Shown: positions 34,286 through 45,774 of the stretch, piece after piece | How the letters are laid out: each line of letters opens with the position of its first letter | Numbering within the stretch: position 1 is the first letter of the stretch | Origin: Shinisaurus crocodilurus | Taxonomy: Eukaryota > Chordata > Lepidosauria > Squamata > Shinisauridae | Reading direction: 5' to 3' | Length of the DNA: 64,000 nucleotides | Assembly: GCA_021292165.1 (NCBI GenBank) | Contig: JAHFWL010001232.1 | Span: forward strand, 1-64,000 | The notes under the pieces: model-generated | Told to the model about the DNA's origin: nothing | What the model saw: only the letters and a program-made list of their open reading frames with translations | The model's database searches: none | Program-made: the position numbers and the translations under genes

Positions 34286-34453
34286 CCGTATTTTTCCGTC
34301 TATAAGACGCCCCCATGTATAAGACGCCCCCCACTGGGCAGTTTCGCAACCGCGTGGTTCTCTCCTTGGCTTACTTCCGTGTATAAGACGACCCTCAATT
34401 TTTAGTCTAACAATTTTAGGAAAAAGTATAGTCTTATACATGGAAAAATACTG
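34286..34453. mobile_element. Tc1/mariner-type MITE
   Basis: The ends CCGTATTTTTCCGTCTATAA and TTATACATGGAAAAATACTG are inverted and flanked by TA dinucleotides. Repeated TATAAGACGC motifs lie inside. Resembles the CCGTATTTTT family widespread in vertebrates. Confidence 0.88.
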
Positions 34454-34935
34454 TATATATATATAATACTAGCAGTGACTGTTTGCTGTTTCCAGGTGCT
34501 CTTTTTCCTCCTCAAACACATTTTCAGACCTGAAGCTGAGATGGGGCAGCCCAAGACATTTTGCTTCCGGAGGTAGACAAGCAAATGGTGCCCTTACCCC
34601 ATCAATGCGTGAACTACCAAAGGCCAGGCAAGTTATTACGGCATCTGAGGCAGAAAATCCACACACACACACCTCTCCCTTGGAGTAAGAAACAATAATT
34701 CTAAATTAAATAACTAACAATTTGCTTCCCTTTCATGACACTCCAAAATCATCTGCCTGAGGTGGCCGCCTTACTCTGCCTAACAGTACGGTGTTCCCTG
34801 GGACATTTGCTTGGGCATTTGATTCTCGCTTAGCAAGAAAAAAAATATGGACTAGTCCCCTTCATAGTAAATGTAGTACTATTGGCCATATTTTATAACA
34901 GGGTTGGGGAATCTCTTTCAGCCCAAGGGCACAAT

Positions 34936-35070
34936 TCATAGATTCATAGATCATAGAGTTGGAAGGGGCCTACAAGGCCATCGAGTCCAACCCGCTGCTC
35001 AATGCAGGAAACTAGAGGAGGGGTCTCCCATCCAAGTAATAACCAGCCCTGACCCTGCTTAGCTTTCCAC
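34936..35070 (-). repeat. 5S/CR1-tailed SINE, antisense
   Basis: Reading the minus strand: GTGGAAAGCTAAGCAGGGTC, TTACTTGGATGGGAGACC, TGCATTGAGCAGCGGGTTGG and an ATCTATGAATC-type tail. The 5' half of the head is cut where the CR1 fragment begins. Confidence 0.88.
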
Positions 35071-35072
35071 GG

Positions 35073-35403
35073 GCCAAGTGCTGCACCTAGGGAAAGGAAA
35101 CCAAATGCACAGTTAGAGAATGGGGGACACTTGGCTCAACAATACTACAAGTGAGAAGAATCTTGGAATTGTTGTCTTGTAGATCACAAACTGAATATGA
35201 GCCAGCAATGCGATGTGGCTGCAAAGAAGGCAAATGCTATTTTGGGCTGCGTTAATAGAAGTATAGCTTCCAAATCTCGGGAAGTGATCATTCCCCTTTA
35301 CTCAGCACTGGTTAGGCCTCATCTTCAGTACTGCAGTTCTGGGCACCACACTTTAAGAAGGATGTAGACAAACTGGAGAGGGTTCAGAGGAGGGCAACAA
35401 AGA
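35073..35403 (+). repeat. Exact duplicate of CR1 segment 35736-36066
   Basis: 331 bp identical to 35736-36066 at an offset of 663 bp, in the same orientation. It shares the private mutations, such as the TTGTTGTCTTGTAGATC insertion and the CTTCAGTACTGCAG change. It starts right at the 5S SINE edge. Confidence 0.92.
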
Positions 35404-35598
35404 AGGAGGCACAGGGCAAAGGGCGTGGGGCCAAAATGCAAATACCAGCATATTGCAGCATAAAGCTCTTACGTCCGAAAACTAAGCCTTAGGAGAGGCA
35501 TGGCAAGCATTTTGGACCAGGGGGAAAATTGCACAAAAGCCAAGAAACCACCAGATGGTCAGTGGTTGGGGGAAAGAAGGCTGGACCAGGAGAAGGGG

Positions 35599-36497
35599 GA
35601 ATGCTTATCAAGTTTGCAGATGACACAAAGTTGGGTGGAACAGCTAATACTCTGGAAGAGAGAAACAAAATTCAGATCTCGATAGGCTGGAGCGCTGGGC
35701 CGAAAACAACAGAATGAAATTTAATAGGGATAAATGCCAAGTGCTGCACCTAGGGAAAGGAAACCAAATGCACAGTTAGAGAATGGGGGACACTTGGCTC
35801 AACAATACTACAAGTGAGAAGAATCTTGGAATTGTTGTCTTGTAGATCACAAACTGAATATGAGCCAGCAATGCGATGTGGCTGCAAAGAAGGCAAATGC
35901 TATTTTGGGCTGCGTTAATAGAAGTATAGCTTCCAAATCTCGGGAAGTGATCATTCCCCTTTACTCAGCACTGGTTAGGCCTCATCTTCAGTACTGCAGT
36001 TCTGGGCACCACACTTTAAGAAGGATGTAGACAAACTGGAGAGGGTTCAGAGGAGGGCAACAAAGATGATTAAGGGACTGGAAACAAGGCCCTATGAGGA
36101 GAGACTGAAAGAACTGGGCATGTTTAGCCTTCAGAAGAGGAGACTGAGGGGAGATATGATAGCACTCTTCCAGTACTTGAAGGGTTGTCACAAAGAGGAG
36201 GGCCAGGATCTCTCCTCAATCATCCCAGTTTGCAGGACACGGAATAATGGGCTCAAGTTACAGGAACCCAGATTCCACCTAAACATCAGAAAAAAATTCC
36301 TGACTGTTACAGCAATACGTCTATGGAACCAACTACCTAGAGAGGTGGTGAGCTCTCCCACTCTGGAGGCATTCAAGGTGCAGCTGGACAGCCATCTATC
36401 AGGGATGCTTTGACCTGGATTCCTGCATTGAGCAGGGGGTTGGACCTGATGGCCTTGTACGCCCCTTCCAACTCTACTTTTCTATGATTCTATGACC
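35599..36497 (+). mobile_element. CR1 LINE, 5'-truncated, several frameshifts
   Basis: It begins MLIKFADDTKLGGTANTLEE (catalytic FADD). A small deletion near 35676 shifts the frame, further indels follow around 35830, and the frame recovers as MIKGLETRPYEERLKELGMF at 36066 and runs to the stop after SHLSGML at 36413. The tail ends CTATGATTCTATG. Same subfamily as 3306-4254. Confidence 0.95.
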
Positions 36498-37269
36498 CTC
36501 TGGGGTACCTTAGAGGGCTGGATTTGGCCCCCATGCCCAAGGTTCTCCACCCCTGTTTTATAAATTAATCAGTGGGTCCACACCAAACAATTATACTGGA
36601 TTTTTTTTTAAAAAAAATTAAAAGCAAAACAATATAACTCAGTAGAGAACAGATAACAACATAGTTCCTTGAGCAGGATCAACTCATGGGTATCTCAGCA
36701 CAAGACCCAAACAGACTGGGGTTCAGCATACGGAAGAAGTCCAAACGAGTTTATACTTCCATCAATGAAACAAGACAAGGAAGCTTTCCAGGTTAGAAAG
36801 ACAGTTGCTTCCACCAAACTCTGCTGTCCGTTGCTCTCGTTTGAATACAGGGGAGTGGCCACTGAAGATCACTATCGGCCATGCGATCCTGGCAGGGGAA
36901 CTTAGCTCACAAACGTGTGCTGTGCCTCACCGAACGCCTCTGTTCCGCCCTCTTTAGTTGACACTGCATCTTGGGACACACCCCAGAAGCCCCTTCTCCT
37001 GCAGAGTCCTCCCCCTGCAGCCCCATTCCCATGGAAGATGTCCCTGGTTGAGAAGCCCCTGTGAAGGTCAGGTCTCCTCCCAGCTGTGGAAGGCAGGCCG
37101 TATCAGCATCCTGAGACTCACCCCCTCCCGGCTCATAAGCCAGTGGGAGGCCTGGTGGAACTGACTTCTCAGGCATCTGGCTTCCCACAGCTGGCCTGGC
37201 TCCACGGCGTCCTCCTCTGACTCAAAATCAGAGTCACGGGCTATCACACCCCCGGGCTGGGACAAGGTC

Positions 37270-37401
37270 TGATATCATCTTCTGGGAAATGAGTGCTTTG
37301 GGACTCGTCATGCCCACCATAGCAGCCATTTTGTGAGAGCATCCACAACACTCTCAAAATTCCAAATGTGCCTACTGACCCAAAAAGTTTGGGGACCACT
37401 G
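37270..37401 (-). repeat. hAT MITE end (CAGGGGTCTTCAACC family), reversed
   Basis: CCATTTTGTGAGAGCATCCA to TTTGGGGACCACTG corresponds to the inverted left end of 8349-8530. Confidence 0.75.
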
Positions 37402-38089
37402 CTGCCCTACATATTCCAGTTCCATGTTAAGGCTTGCCTCTTACTTTCTTGTGCTGCTCTTTATTCTCTTCTTTTGTGCAATTAACAGTTAGACTACAAA
37501 CTCATCTGTCTGCACACATACCACAATGATGGGGAAAATGAAGCAGCATGTCCCAATAAATTCTGCTCCGTGGAGGAGCAGGCCTATAAATCATCAACAC
37601 TGGTTCTGGGCTGTATGTTATAAAAACCTATTCATTCAAAGCTTTCCCTATTAATTCCTCCCCATTTCAAACAGACTCCAAAGCAATGTAAACGGACCAG
37701 CTGTTGCCCTTTAAAGCCAGTCGTGCTGCAAAGCTGCCTCCAGATTAGGTGATACATGTGCCCATGTAGCCTAATGTGGTTTGCAAGCCAAACAAGGCTT
37801 GTGCAAGCCATGGACTCCTAATCTTTCCTTGCATCTCTTGGGTCCTCCCTAGGATATTATCAAATCATGCCATTATGTCAGGAAAAGGTTATCATTTGCA
37901 TTTCAACTGGTGAAACTATAGGCTGGTTCACACTAGGGATGGGCTGAAAAATCACTTTTTTTTAAATGGCAGATGCAAATGGACCCTGGACAACAAGGTT
38001 GAATCCAGCTAAAACCCAGACAACATGGCAACCCTACTCCGGTAGCCAAGAAACCCTTTACTGCCAAGGGAAATTGTGGCAGACCGAAC

Positions 38090-38890
38090 CTGGTCCGTTG
38101 TGCGGGTTTGGTACCTTAGGGGTTAACCGGCACCGTGCCGGGTACGCGGCTGTCAAAACCTTCACTCCCAGCCGTGAGTGAAATTGACAGAGAATCCCCT
38201 CCAGAACACAGGGAAGCAACAATCTAGTAGTCCGTTTCAGAAAAGTTTAATGGAGCGGAACTAATAGACTACAGGAATTTCACAGTATAAACAGAACAGT
38301 CAATATCAATAGAGAAACGGAAGTATTCAATTTGCTTTCTAGGTAGCTTTGCTCGAAAACAGAATGTTACCTGGCACCAGAGACTCTGACTCCGGATTCT
38401 AGCGTAGCGGTTCGCTTTGCCGATTGCCGGGCGTCCTGCCTGGGGTGGGAAGTTGCTTGGTCGTAGCCGAAGCTAGCGACCTGACCTGTGCAAGCCTGCA
38501 CCGTGTTCCCAACAACCCTTTGTTCTTTGGCACAAAGCTTTTCTACCCTTCCTCGCCCCCTCCCCGGCCTTGATGGCCAGGTCGGCTGGTCCCGCCCCGC
38601 GGGGTGGTGGCGCCTTTCGGGTGCTGGTATTTCCATGGGTACTTTGCAGCTCTTTGAGACTGCGCCCCCCTACCTCCGGAATCTCATGCTCTTCCTTGAG
38701 GGAAGTGTAAATGTGTCCCATTGAATGCATGCAGATGGGGCAGATATGTAACCGGTCTGCCCAGACTTGTGCCTCCTGTGCCCCGGCCGGGTGGGGATTA
38801 TGCAGACAGAGGGGTGACAGCAGAAAAAGGGGGAAACAGGTCAGGGTTCAATGTGTCAGGGTTCAGCAGTGTGCTCAGGCTTTCTCTCCA
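38090..38890 (-). repeat. LTR-like sequence, antisense (candidate)
   Basis: On the minus strand it shows GC-rich U3-like sequence, TAGAAAAGC, later ATTAAAC, then TTCACTCACGGCTGGGAGTG and GGTTTTGACAG. That resembles the 3' part of the stretch at 7500-7545 (GGGAGTGAGTGAAAACTTGT). No target duplication or genes found. Confidence 0.3.
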
Positions 38891-39747
38891 CAGAAATATT
38901 TTAACCTTTAGCCCTGGTCACTTGACAAACATGGCAACTGTATAGAGAGCTATGGCATACCAGATACACCCTCAGTCGCTCCGTAAAACAAGGTATCTGC
39001 TAGCTTCTTTCAAGTCAAATTACTCTTGAGATGGAAATTTATCAGTACCGGTAATGAATTCACCTTTTACCAAAGGAAATGGTCCAATGAGTAAATCAAA
39101 CAAACCCATTGTGCTACCGCACCATTGTTGCGCAATGTCATGCAACAAGTTGCCAAGAATTGCATTTAGGCAAGACTGAGTTAGCTAAGGGCATTCAAGG
39201 AGGCCAAAGGGTTGAAACACACACACAAGTGTTACTCGGGAACAAAAAGAGAGCCAAATTTCCTATAATACAAAGTCCTCTGTTGACCACATCAGTACAT
39301 TAAAGGCAAAAGCCCTTTAATTAAGCACTGAATTAAGAGATGGGCTGTGCTTACACACAAAGTGACAGAACAAATAGCAAATGCTGCACCCACATAATGT
39401 AATTAGTGAATAACTAAAGAAATGGGTGTTGCGGCCTATTCATTCCCCTAGCACCAAAATAAGTGTGTGTTAACTAAATAATGAATCCAATTATCTCAGC
39501 GCATAAACTCAGCTCACATTGTGAGTGTTTTCTCCCCCCCCCCCCCCGCCCATTATTCTCAAATCCTGGAGTGTAGTTTTATGTAGTTTTATGGAAATTC
39601 AATTCATTTAAAGGCTCTTGCAGGCCAATCGGTACGTTATGAACTTTCCTACTGCACCTAGTCTAGGACCAGATTCTACATTAGGGGCCAGCAACCTGAA
39701 GTCCTACCCATCTCTCAGTTTCTAATCCAGCAAGAGAGAATGGTAAA

Positions 39748-40032
39748 CAGGGTGACCATGTGCCCTCTTTTACAGAGAACAGTCCTCTGTTTGATGGGCT
39801 GCCCAGTCCAAGCCTGGCATAAAGATAAAGAGCCATCTGAAAGAAGAGCTGGGCCTTGAAGTTGCCCATCAACAGCACCTGGACAGCAGACTGAGCAGGT
39901 CACTTGGTCCACACTATGGTGCTATGTACAGTATTGTACTTTTAGTTAAATTATCACAAATCGGTGTCCTCACTGGTCCTCTATTTTGGTGGTACATGTC
40001 CTCTTCTTTGGTGATTCACAAGAGGCCACCCT
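39748..40032. mobile_element. hAT MITE (AGGGTGGCCA family) with TSD
   Basis: The ends are CAGGGTGACCATGTG and GAGGCCACCCT, with AATGGTAAA on both outer sides (39739-39747, 40033-40041). It has the AGAGAACAGTCCTCTG motif near its left end. Confidence 0.88.
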
Positions 40033-40419
40033 AATGGTAAAGGAGTGCCATTTCTGGAAACATGGCTAGGCAGCCAAACCATGCTCCCTTATGCTCTTGC
40101 CACATGCACCATGCATCTGAGTCATACTATGGGTTATTTTAAAGCACAAGCTTTAACAGCCTGCTTACAGCTGTCTATTCTCTTCCTTTTACAAAAGATT
40201 TCCCACACTTTCCTTTCCTCCTTGCACCATTTTCCCACCAAAAATTTACACACACCCCTGAAGCATCTATTTGCTCCCAAATGTGCTATTGCACCAAAGC
40301 TGCTTTAGGGCAAATAGCCATGTTAGGGTGATTTTCAGTGGGAAAAGAAGCACCAGGAGGAACGGGACCACCATGGACTACTCCCCACACATCATGGACC
40401 TGATCCAGATCAAGCCACC

Positions 40420-40572
40420 CTAAGAACATAAGAGCCCTGCTGGATCAGACCAAGGGTCCATCTAGTCCAGCATTCTGTTCACAGTGGCCAATCAGCTGTC
40501 CAGGGGATCCCACAAGCAGGACATGATGCAACAGCACCCTCCCGCCCATGTTCCCCGGCCACTGTTGTACAT
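40420..40572 (-). repeat. CR1 3' end fragment, antisense
   Basis: AAGAACATAAGAGCCCTGCTG, GGATCAGACCAAGGGTCC and CTAGTCCAGCATTCTGTTC match the 3' UTR of the 20845 and 48706 copies. Confidence 0.8.
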
Positions 40573-40847
40573 AGGCATCCTGCTATGTACCCTACAACTG
40601 CCTGGTGTAAATCGAAGGGAGTGGGCCATTGTAAACATGCACTTTCAAGAGCACACTTGATGCAGCACAGGATTAGAGAAACTTTTTCAGCCTGAAGGCC
40701 GCATTTGCTCATGCGTAATCTTCCAGGGGTCACATGCCAGTAGTACCCTTGGGCCAAAGCCAAAGATGTGCAGGGCCAAAGCAATACTCTCCATCACCCC
40801 CCTTTTGCTCTCTCTTCCCTCTACTCTCTCTTCCTTCTCAATTCCCT

Positions 40848-41236
40848 AAGGTGGTCAGGTGTCCTACTTTACAGAGGGCAATCCTCTATTTTGGAGAGCT
40901 GGCAGAGGACTGTCCTCTATTTTCAGGTGTCCTCTATTTGATGGGCTGTCCAGTCCAGCTCTGGTTTAAAGTCAAAGAACCATCAGAAGGGGAGAGCAGG
41001 CAGTGGCCTTGAGGGGGCCCATCCACACTGAGCACTTGGACAGCAGACTGAGCAGGCACACAGGTCGTCTAGTCCACCATGGTGAGATGTCCTGTATTTC
41101 TATTTAAATTATATTTACTAGTTCCAAATTTATATCTATACATATAAATTAGCATATGTGAATGTTATGTAAATCAATGCCCTCTTTTGCCCTCTTTTCT
41201 CATGATGCAGTTCCTCTTTTTTGTGGCCACCATAAC
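40848..41236 (+). repeat. hAT MITE (AGGGTGGCCA family)
   Basis: AAGGTGGTCAGGTGTCC to TGTGGCCACCAT, with CAGAGGACTGTCCTCT near 40908. The flanks do not show a clear duplication. Confidence 0.75.
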
Positions 41237-41299
41237 TTCCCCCACCCAGCAATTAGCCTTAGAAAATTGGCCTCAAGCACATGAATGGGACCTATTTTC

Positions 41300-41500
41300 C
41301 AAGGCAGGCCTCCCCAAGCTGGTTCCCTCTAGATGTGTTGAACTACAACTCCTATCATCCCCAGCCAGCATGGCCAAGCTTACGGTGGACACTGATGAAT
41401 GGCCAAAAAAGAGGGAATGCATCGCCAAAAAAGAGGGTCCCAATTTGCATATGCTAATACGTAGATATGTACAGATAAGATATAAGGCCAATTGTTACTG
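41300..41500. repeat. Chimeric junction of two MITE families
   Basis: 41300-41383 is the left arm of the CAGCCTTCCCCAACC family. From 41384 it continues as a reversed AGGGTGGCCA-family 3' end (GGCCAAAAAAGAGGG twice). One element probably inserted into or recombined with the other. Confidence 0.6.
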
Positions 41501-41939
41501 GGGTGGGGGGCAAGGCACCACAGGCTACATCTGGTCTGTAAGCCGGAGGTTCCCCATTGCTGAGGTAAGATGCAGCTTAATCCTCGGCGACTGCCGTCCA
41601 CTGTGAGGTGTAGCAGAAATGTGCAGCGCTATGCGGCAGCCCCTTTCTTCAGGGAGAAGAGGTCCAGTTGGCCGTAGCTCCCTGGCTCACACCTGGCACA
41701 TGCTGACAGACCTCCTCTTCACACTTTGCAGGGCTCAGTATGGGAAAAACAGGGTCTTTGGGCCCATTTGCCCTTCTTCCCTTTTCATTGTGGGTCTCCG
41801 GAAAAAGCAGCTGCTGAGAAGCATTTATGAAGCGGCTGATTAAAGGTTCCTATGAGATCTTAAGTAATTTTCACAGCCATTATTTGGAACATCCAAGGAA
41901 ATTCAAACTGACCGCATGGCAGGTCTGCTTCCCCGGTCT

Positions 41940-41964
41940 TTTTTTTTTTTTTTTTTTTTTTTTT
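41940..41964 (+). repeat. Poly-T tract
   Basis: About 25 T residues. Confidence 0.95.
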
Positions 41965-42059
41965 GAGGCCTCAGAATACTAGTTCATACAGACTGTTTTT
42001 AGCTTTCTGGTAGCCTTTAATCAAGATGCTGGAAATAGAAACCAAGCTTACTGTAAACC

Positions 42060-42450
42060 AGGGCCAGCCATACCATCGGGCATAGAACTTACGCATTGCC
42101 AAAAAAGAGGAATAGCTTCGCCAAAAAAGGGGGACAAAAGAGAATACCAATTTGCATAACATGTACATACGCAAATTTATATGTATAGGTGCAAATTTAG
42201 AAATAACACCTATAATTGAAATAAAAATACAATACATCTCACCATAGTCAAGAAGACGTACCAGGCAGCCTGTGCACCTGCTCTGCCTGCTGTCCAAGAG
42301 CTAAGTGTTGATGGGTATATTCAAGGGCCCAGCTCTTCCCTTCTTACGGTTCTTTGACCTGAAACCAGAGATGGACTGGGCAACCCATCAAATAGAGGAC
42401 ACCATCAAACAGAGGACTGTCCTCTGTAAAGTAGGACACCTGGCCATCCT
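42060..42450 (-). repeat. hAT MITE (AGGGTGGCCA family), reversed
   Basis: It ends GTAGGACACCTGGCCATCCT and contains AGAGGACTGTCCTCTG at 42410-42425. It is collinear in reverse with 40848-41236. Confidence 0.78.
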
Positions 42451-43807
42451 AATTAGGGAGAGTGAGACTACTGCTTCAGGCAGCTGATTTTGGTTGTCAT
42501 GGAGAGCAATTGCTAATTAATTAATTATTATTCTATTTTTACTTCCAGGGAGAGGAATTGGCCAGCCTGGGGTACTATGCCCCATGACTTGGGAAGGGGG
42601 TGCCATTTTCTATTCCACCTCAGGCAGTGAAATATTTTGGACCTGCCCAGCTGAATACAGTGTACAAAAAAATATCTAGTGAAAACGTCCTATGGGCCTG
42701 ATTGACTCAACTATCCATGAAGATAACTCTAAGAGCGACCATTTTGTTAGGTCAAACATTAACATTTTAAAGGGCAGCTGGATCCTTCAAAATGTCCTCT
42801 CCCGCCCCTCCTCTCCTTTAAATCCAAAAACTGGAAGAGGAAACAAGACCATATAATTGTTCCAAAATCCTGTATCTTGAAATCTGTATCTTCAACTTTG
42901 GAAGTAGAGACTCTTGTGTTGATGAGGTTTTAAAATAGGGGTGTGCACAGAGAAAACCCCACTTAGGGCCTCGGGGCAACAGGGTCCTTGTACAGGGGTG
43001 GGCTTGCCACCGGCTATATCCATTTTCATGGGTGTAGACTTCATTTCCCCCTTCAACAACTGCCTCCATATGATGCATTGGCACTTTTGACAGCTCCCCT
43101 GATACCCTACTAAGCTCCAATGTAGGACTGAAACTTTGGGTCTGGCCTGCTTCACTTTGACCACATTGGGGAAGAGTCACTTCAGAGGAAGCCTGAATAC
43201 TTTCTTTGGCTCAGCTTTTGGACTCCATCCAACGCTGATGCACACCTCGAGTTTAAGCCTAGTATCTGGCTGGTGCTTCGGAAAAGGTGAACAAACCAAA
43301 GAAGAGCAAAGCTGCCGATAAAACTCTGTCATGAACTCCTGGCAAGCACAGTCTTCTAATTTATTGCCGCATGTGTTTTGCTCTTTGTTGTGGATCGAGC
43401 CCATTCCTCCTCCAGGTTCTTGGCTAACGTCTTGGCTTGGACTACTTGGCATGGACTTCCAGCTGTCTGGCCAGTATGGTAGAGCAAAGGGGAGGTTTGC
43501 AGGCAGTACAAATCACTGCCACGCAAGTCATAAAGCTGGACAAGTTTTCCTTTTGCCAGCTTCATGTTAAACACTGTCCTTCCTTTGATGGCATGAAGCC
43601 CTGCAAATCTGGGGAAGGAGAAGCTCATCCATCAGACAACAGAGAGTGGAGAACATCCATCAAGCCCAGACCGCTCCACCGAGATGACTTGATGGCAGTT
43701 TTGTAATCCTCGCTGACCTCAAAGCAAGCTCCAGATCTCTTTAAGAAAATCATCCAGAAGGATGGCAAGAATAGGGCAGGAGGAAACGGGAAAAGAAGAA
43801 ATGGTGC

Positions 43808-43960
43808 AGCATAGTGGCTGACCACGCAAGCTGGGAAATCCCTGGTTCAAAGCTCACCTCAGGCACAAATTGAGAACCAGCACAATGTAGCTGCTAAAGA
43901 GTGTGACTTTTGAGTAGAGGATCTGGGTTCAAAACACCGCAAGGCTTACTGCGCAACCCT
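43808..43960 (+). repeat. Old tRNA-like SINE heads (two, degraded)
   Basis: Two consecutive A/B-box-like units: GTGGCTGACCACGC...GGTTCAAAGC and GCTGCTAAAGAGTGTG...GGTTCAAAACACC. Weak, but arranged like SINE heads in tandem. Confidence 0.35.
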
Positions 43961-43993
43961 CGACTAGTCTAGCTCTCTCCACACATTCTGTCA

Positions 43994-44042
43994 TGATGAT
44001 GATGATGATGATGATCATCATCATCATCATCATCATCATCAC
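43994..44042. repeat. Self-complementary (GAT)n(ATC)n microsatellite
   Basis: Eight GAT units are followed at once by about eight ATC units, making a perfect inverted repeat. Confidence 0.95.
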
Positions 44043-44095
44043 TTTTATTTATATACCACCCGACAGCCGACGCTCTCTGGGCAGTTCACAACAAT
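44043..44095 (-). repeat. L2 LINE 3' terminus, antisense
   Basis: TTTATATACCACCCGACAGC and GCTCTCTGGGCAGTTCACAA are the inverted L2 end, adjoining the trinucleotide tail. Confidence 0.8.
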
Positions 44096-44390
44096 CCAAT
44101 GTCTATAGATTCAATAAACAGGGGAGGGGAAATAAGATGTAAAGAGGGAGGCTCACCGGCTCCACCCCGGGTGTCACATGGCCTTGCTGGTGCCACCACT
44201 AATGCCTGTGCATTGAACAGGATGTCTGCAAAGGGGCACCTGTATGCATGTAGATGTAGGCACTCAATGCAATCAGATCCCACGATCCTGTCATGCATAA
44301 TAATGTGCATGCAAATGCCTGGACATCAGGGGGCAAGGCAGGGCCCACACCAGCCAGTGCGGTCCCATCCCTCCCTCCATGTGTTTAGTA

Positions 44391-44824
44391 CTGGGTTCTC
44401 CAATGTGATGCCCGTGGGCACCAATGTGCCCACAGACACCTCTCTTGGCACCACTGAGTCTCCGGGCCTCTCCTGATTTTTATTTTATTTCTTAAGATTT
44501 TTTAATTAAAAACAAATAAATAACTAGGAGGAGGAGGCTGGCTTGCTGCAAAGTGAAATGCTGCCCTCCAGTACCATCTTTATCTGGGTTCAAATGAGTG
44601 GGGTTTTTTTGTTTGTTTTGGAGCTCAGCCCTCCCCTCTGCTTTGTATCTTACGTTACTTTTCTTTTTGGTTCACCAGTTTGGCTTCTGGGAAGTGAGTG
44701 TTCTGTGCCCAGCCATGCCCACCATGGCAGCCACTTTGTGAATGGGCAAGGCATCCCAATGGCAGACATTTTGTGAGAGTACCCACAACAACACATTCTC
44801 AAAATTCCAAATGGTGGACCCCTG
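44391..44824 (-). mobile_element. hAT MITE (CAGGGGTCTTCAACC family), complete
   Basis: Left CTGGGTTCTCCAATGTG and right CCAAATGGTGGACCCCTG. The flanks GTTTAGTA/GTTTACTA are a 7-of-8 duplication (44383-44390, 44825-44832). It provides the full-length reference for the fragments at 8349, 37270 and 63749. Confidence 0.87.
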
Positions 44825-44949
44825 GTTTACTATACATGTGAAAAAGGCTCGTCTCTCAACCCTCACATGGGGGTTGTGAGGACAAAGTGAAAGAAGGACT
44901 ATATACACATTGCCCTGAGCTCCTTGGAGGATAGGTTGGATAAAAACAT

Positions 44950-45124
44950 CACAAATAATGACTCACATGATGTCCTTAGGCAAGCCACTATTCCCTCAGT
45001 TTTTCAGCCCCCTCACCTGCAACATGGGCATAACAATGCTGACCAACCTCGCAGGGCTATTGTACCGGTAACAGCTGTAAAGCACTTAGAATGTGCTATA
45101 TAAAGACTAAAGTCATATTATTCA
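44950..45124 (+). repeat. Old MIR SINE with L2-like tail
   Basis: CCTTAGGCAAGCCACT, CCCTCACCTGCAACATGGG and AAGCACTTAGAATGTGCTATATAAAG correspond to the MIR core and tail. The tRNA head is lost. More diverged than the other SINE copies. Confidence 0.75.
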
Positions 45125-45774
45125 GAGTCAGTCACTGATGTTCTATAAATACCCTCCGCCCCATCCCACTTAACAACAACTGCACTGCCTTTCAACTCAA
45201 CCATCCATATACCTGGGCTTGTACAACTCCTGTTGTCACAGGACTGAAACTGGCAAATTACCAATTAAGTGCTCTGTTTTTAAATGGACACCAAGATAAT
45301 CGACACCCAGCGGGCTGGCAGCTCTTTTCCCTGTACTGCCCCACGTCCAAAACGATAATGTTCTGAATACAGCAAACTGCTGCAAAGCTGGGATGTTCCA
45401 GAAAGTCACACTGACCTCACCCAATGCAATGTTTTATTTAGCTGGAACGCTACTCAAATTCTAAGATAACACAACTACAAGGCCACTCGATGGACAATCT
45501 GTTTTGTTCTGACAGCGGCCTGGATTTTTATTCTACAGCAGGCCTGCACCAGGGTGAGTGCAGCCCGCCAGTCGCATCGGTGCTTGAGGGAGATGCTCTC
45601 TCCTTGCCCATATTTGCAGTCCCAGAAGACTTATTGAGACCCTGGTGGGCCCCATGCATGGCTGTGTTCAGGAAGTCCTTTGTCTCTGCATAGAACCAAG
45701 AGACTGTAGCCCTCTGAGCACAAGCCACAATCTACTCAGGCCAATTCTCATGACCTCTGGGTAAATAATAACTA

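Larger units (their letters stand above)
34899..36555. mobile_element. hAT element split by 5S SINE and CR1, perfect TSD
   Basis: The left terminus CAGGGTTGGGGAATC and right terminus GGTTCTCCACCCCTG are inverted. They are flanked by TTTTATAA on both sides (34891-34898, 36556-36563). Only about 40 bp of the left arm and 60 bp of the right arm remain; everything between is nested retroelement sequence. Confidence 0.9.

Noticed and set aside
36907..37265. Overlapping minus-strand frames with acidic and Pro/Gly-rich peptides
   Set aside because: Two short frames looked gag-like or repeat-derived, but no conserved motif, LTR or target duplication supports a call.
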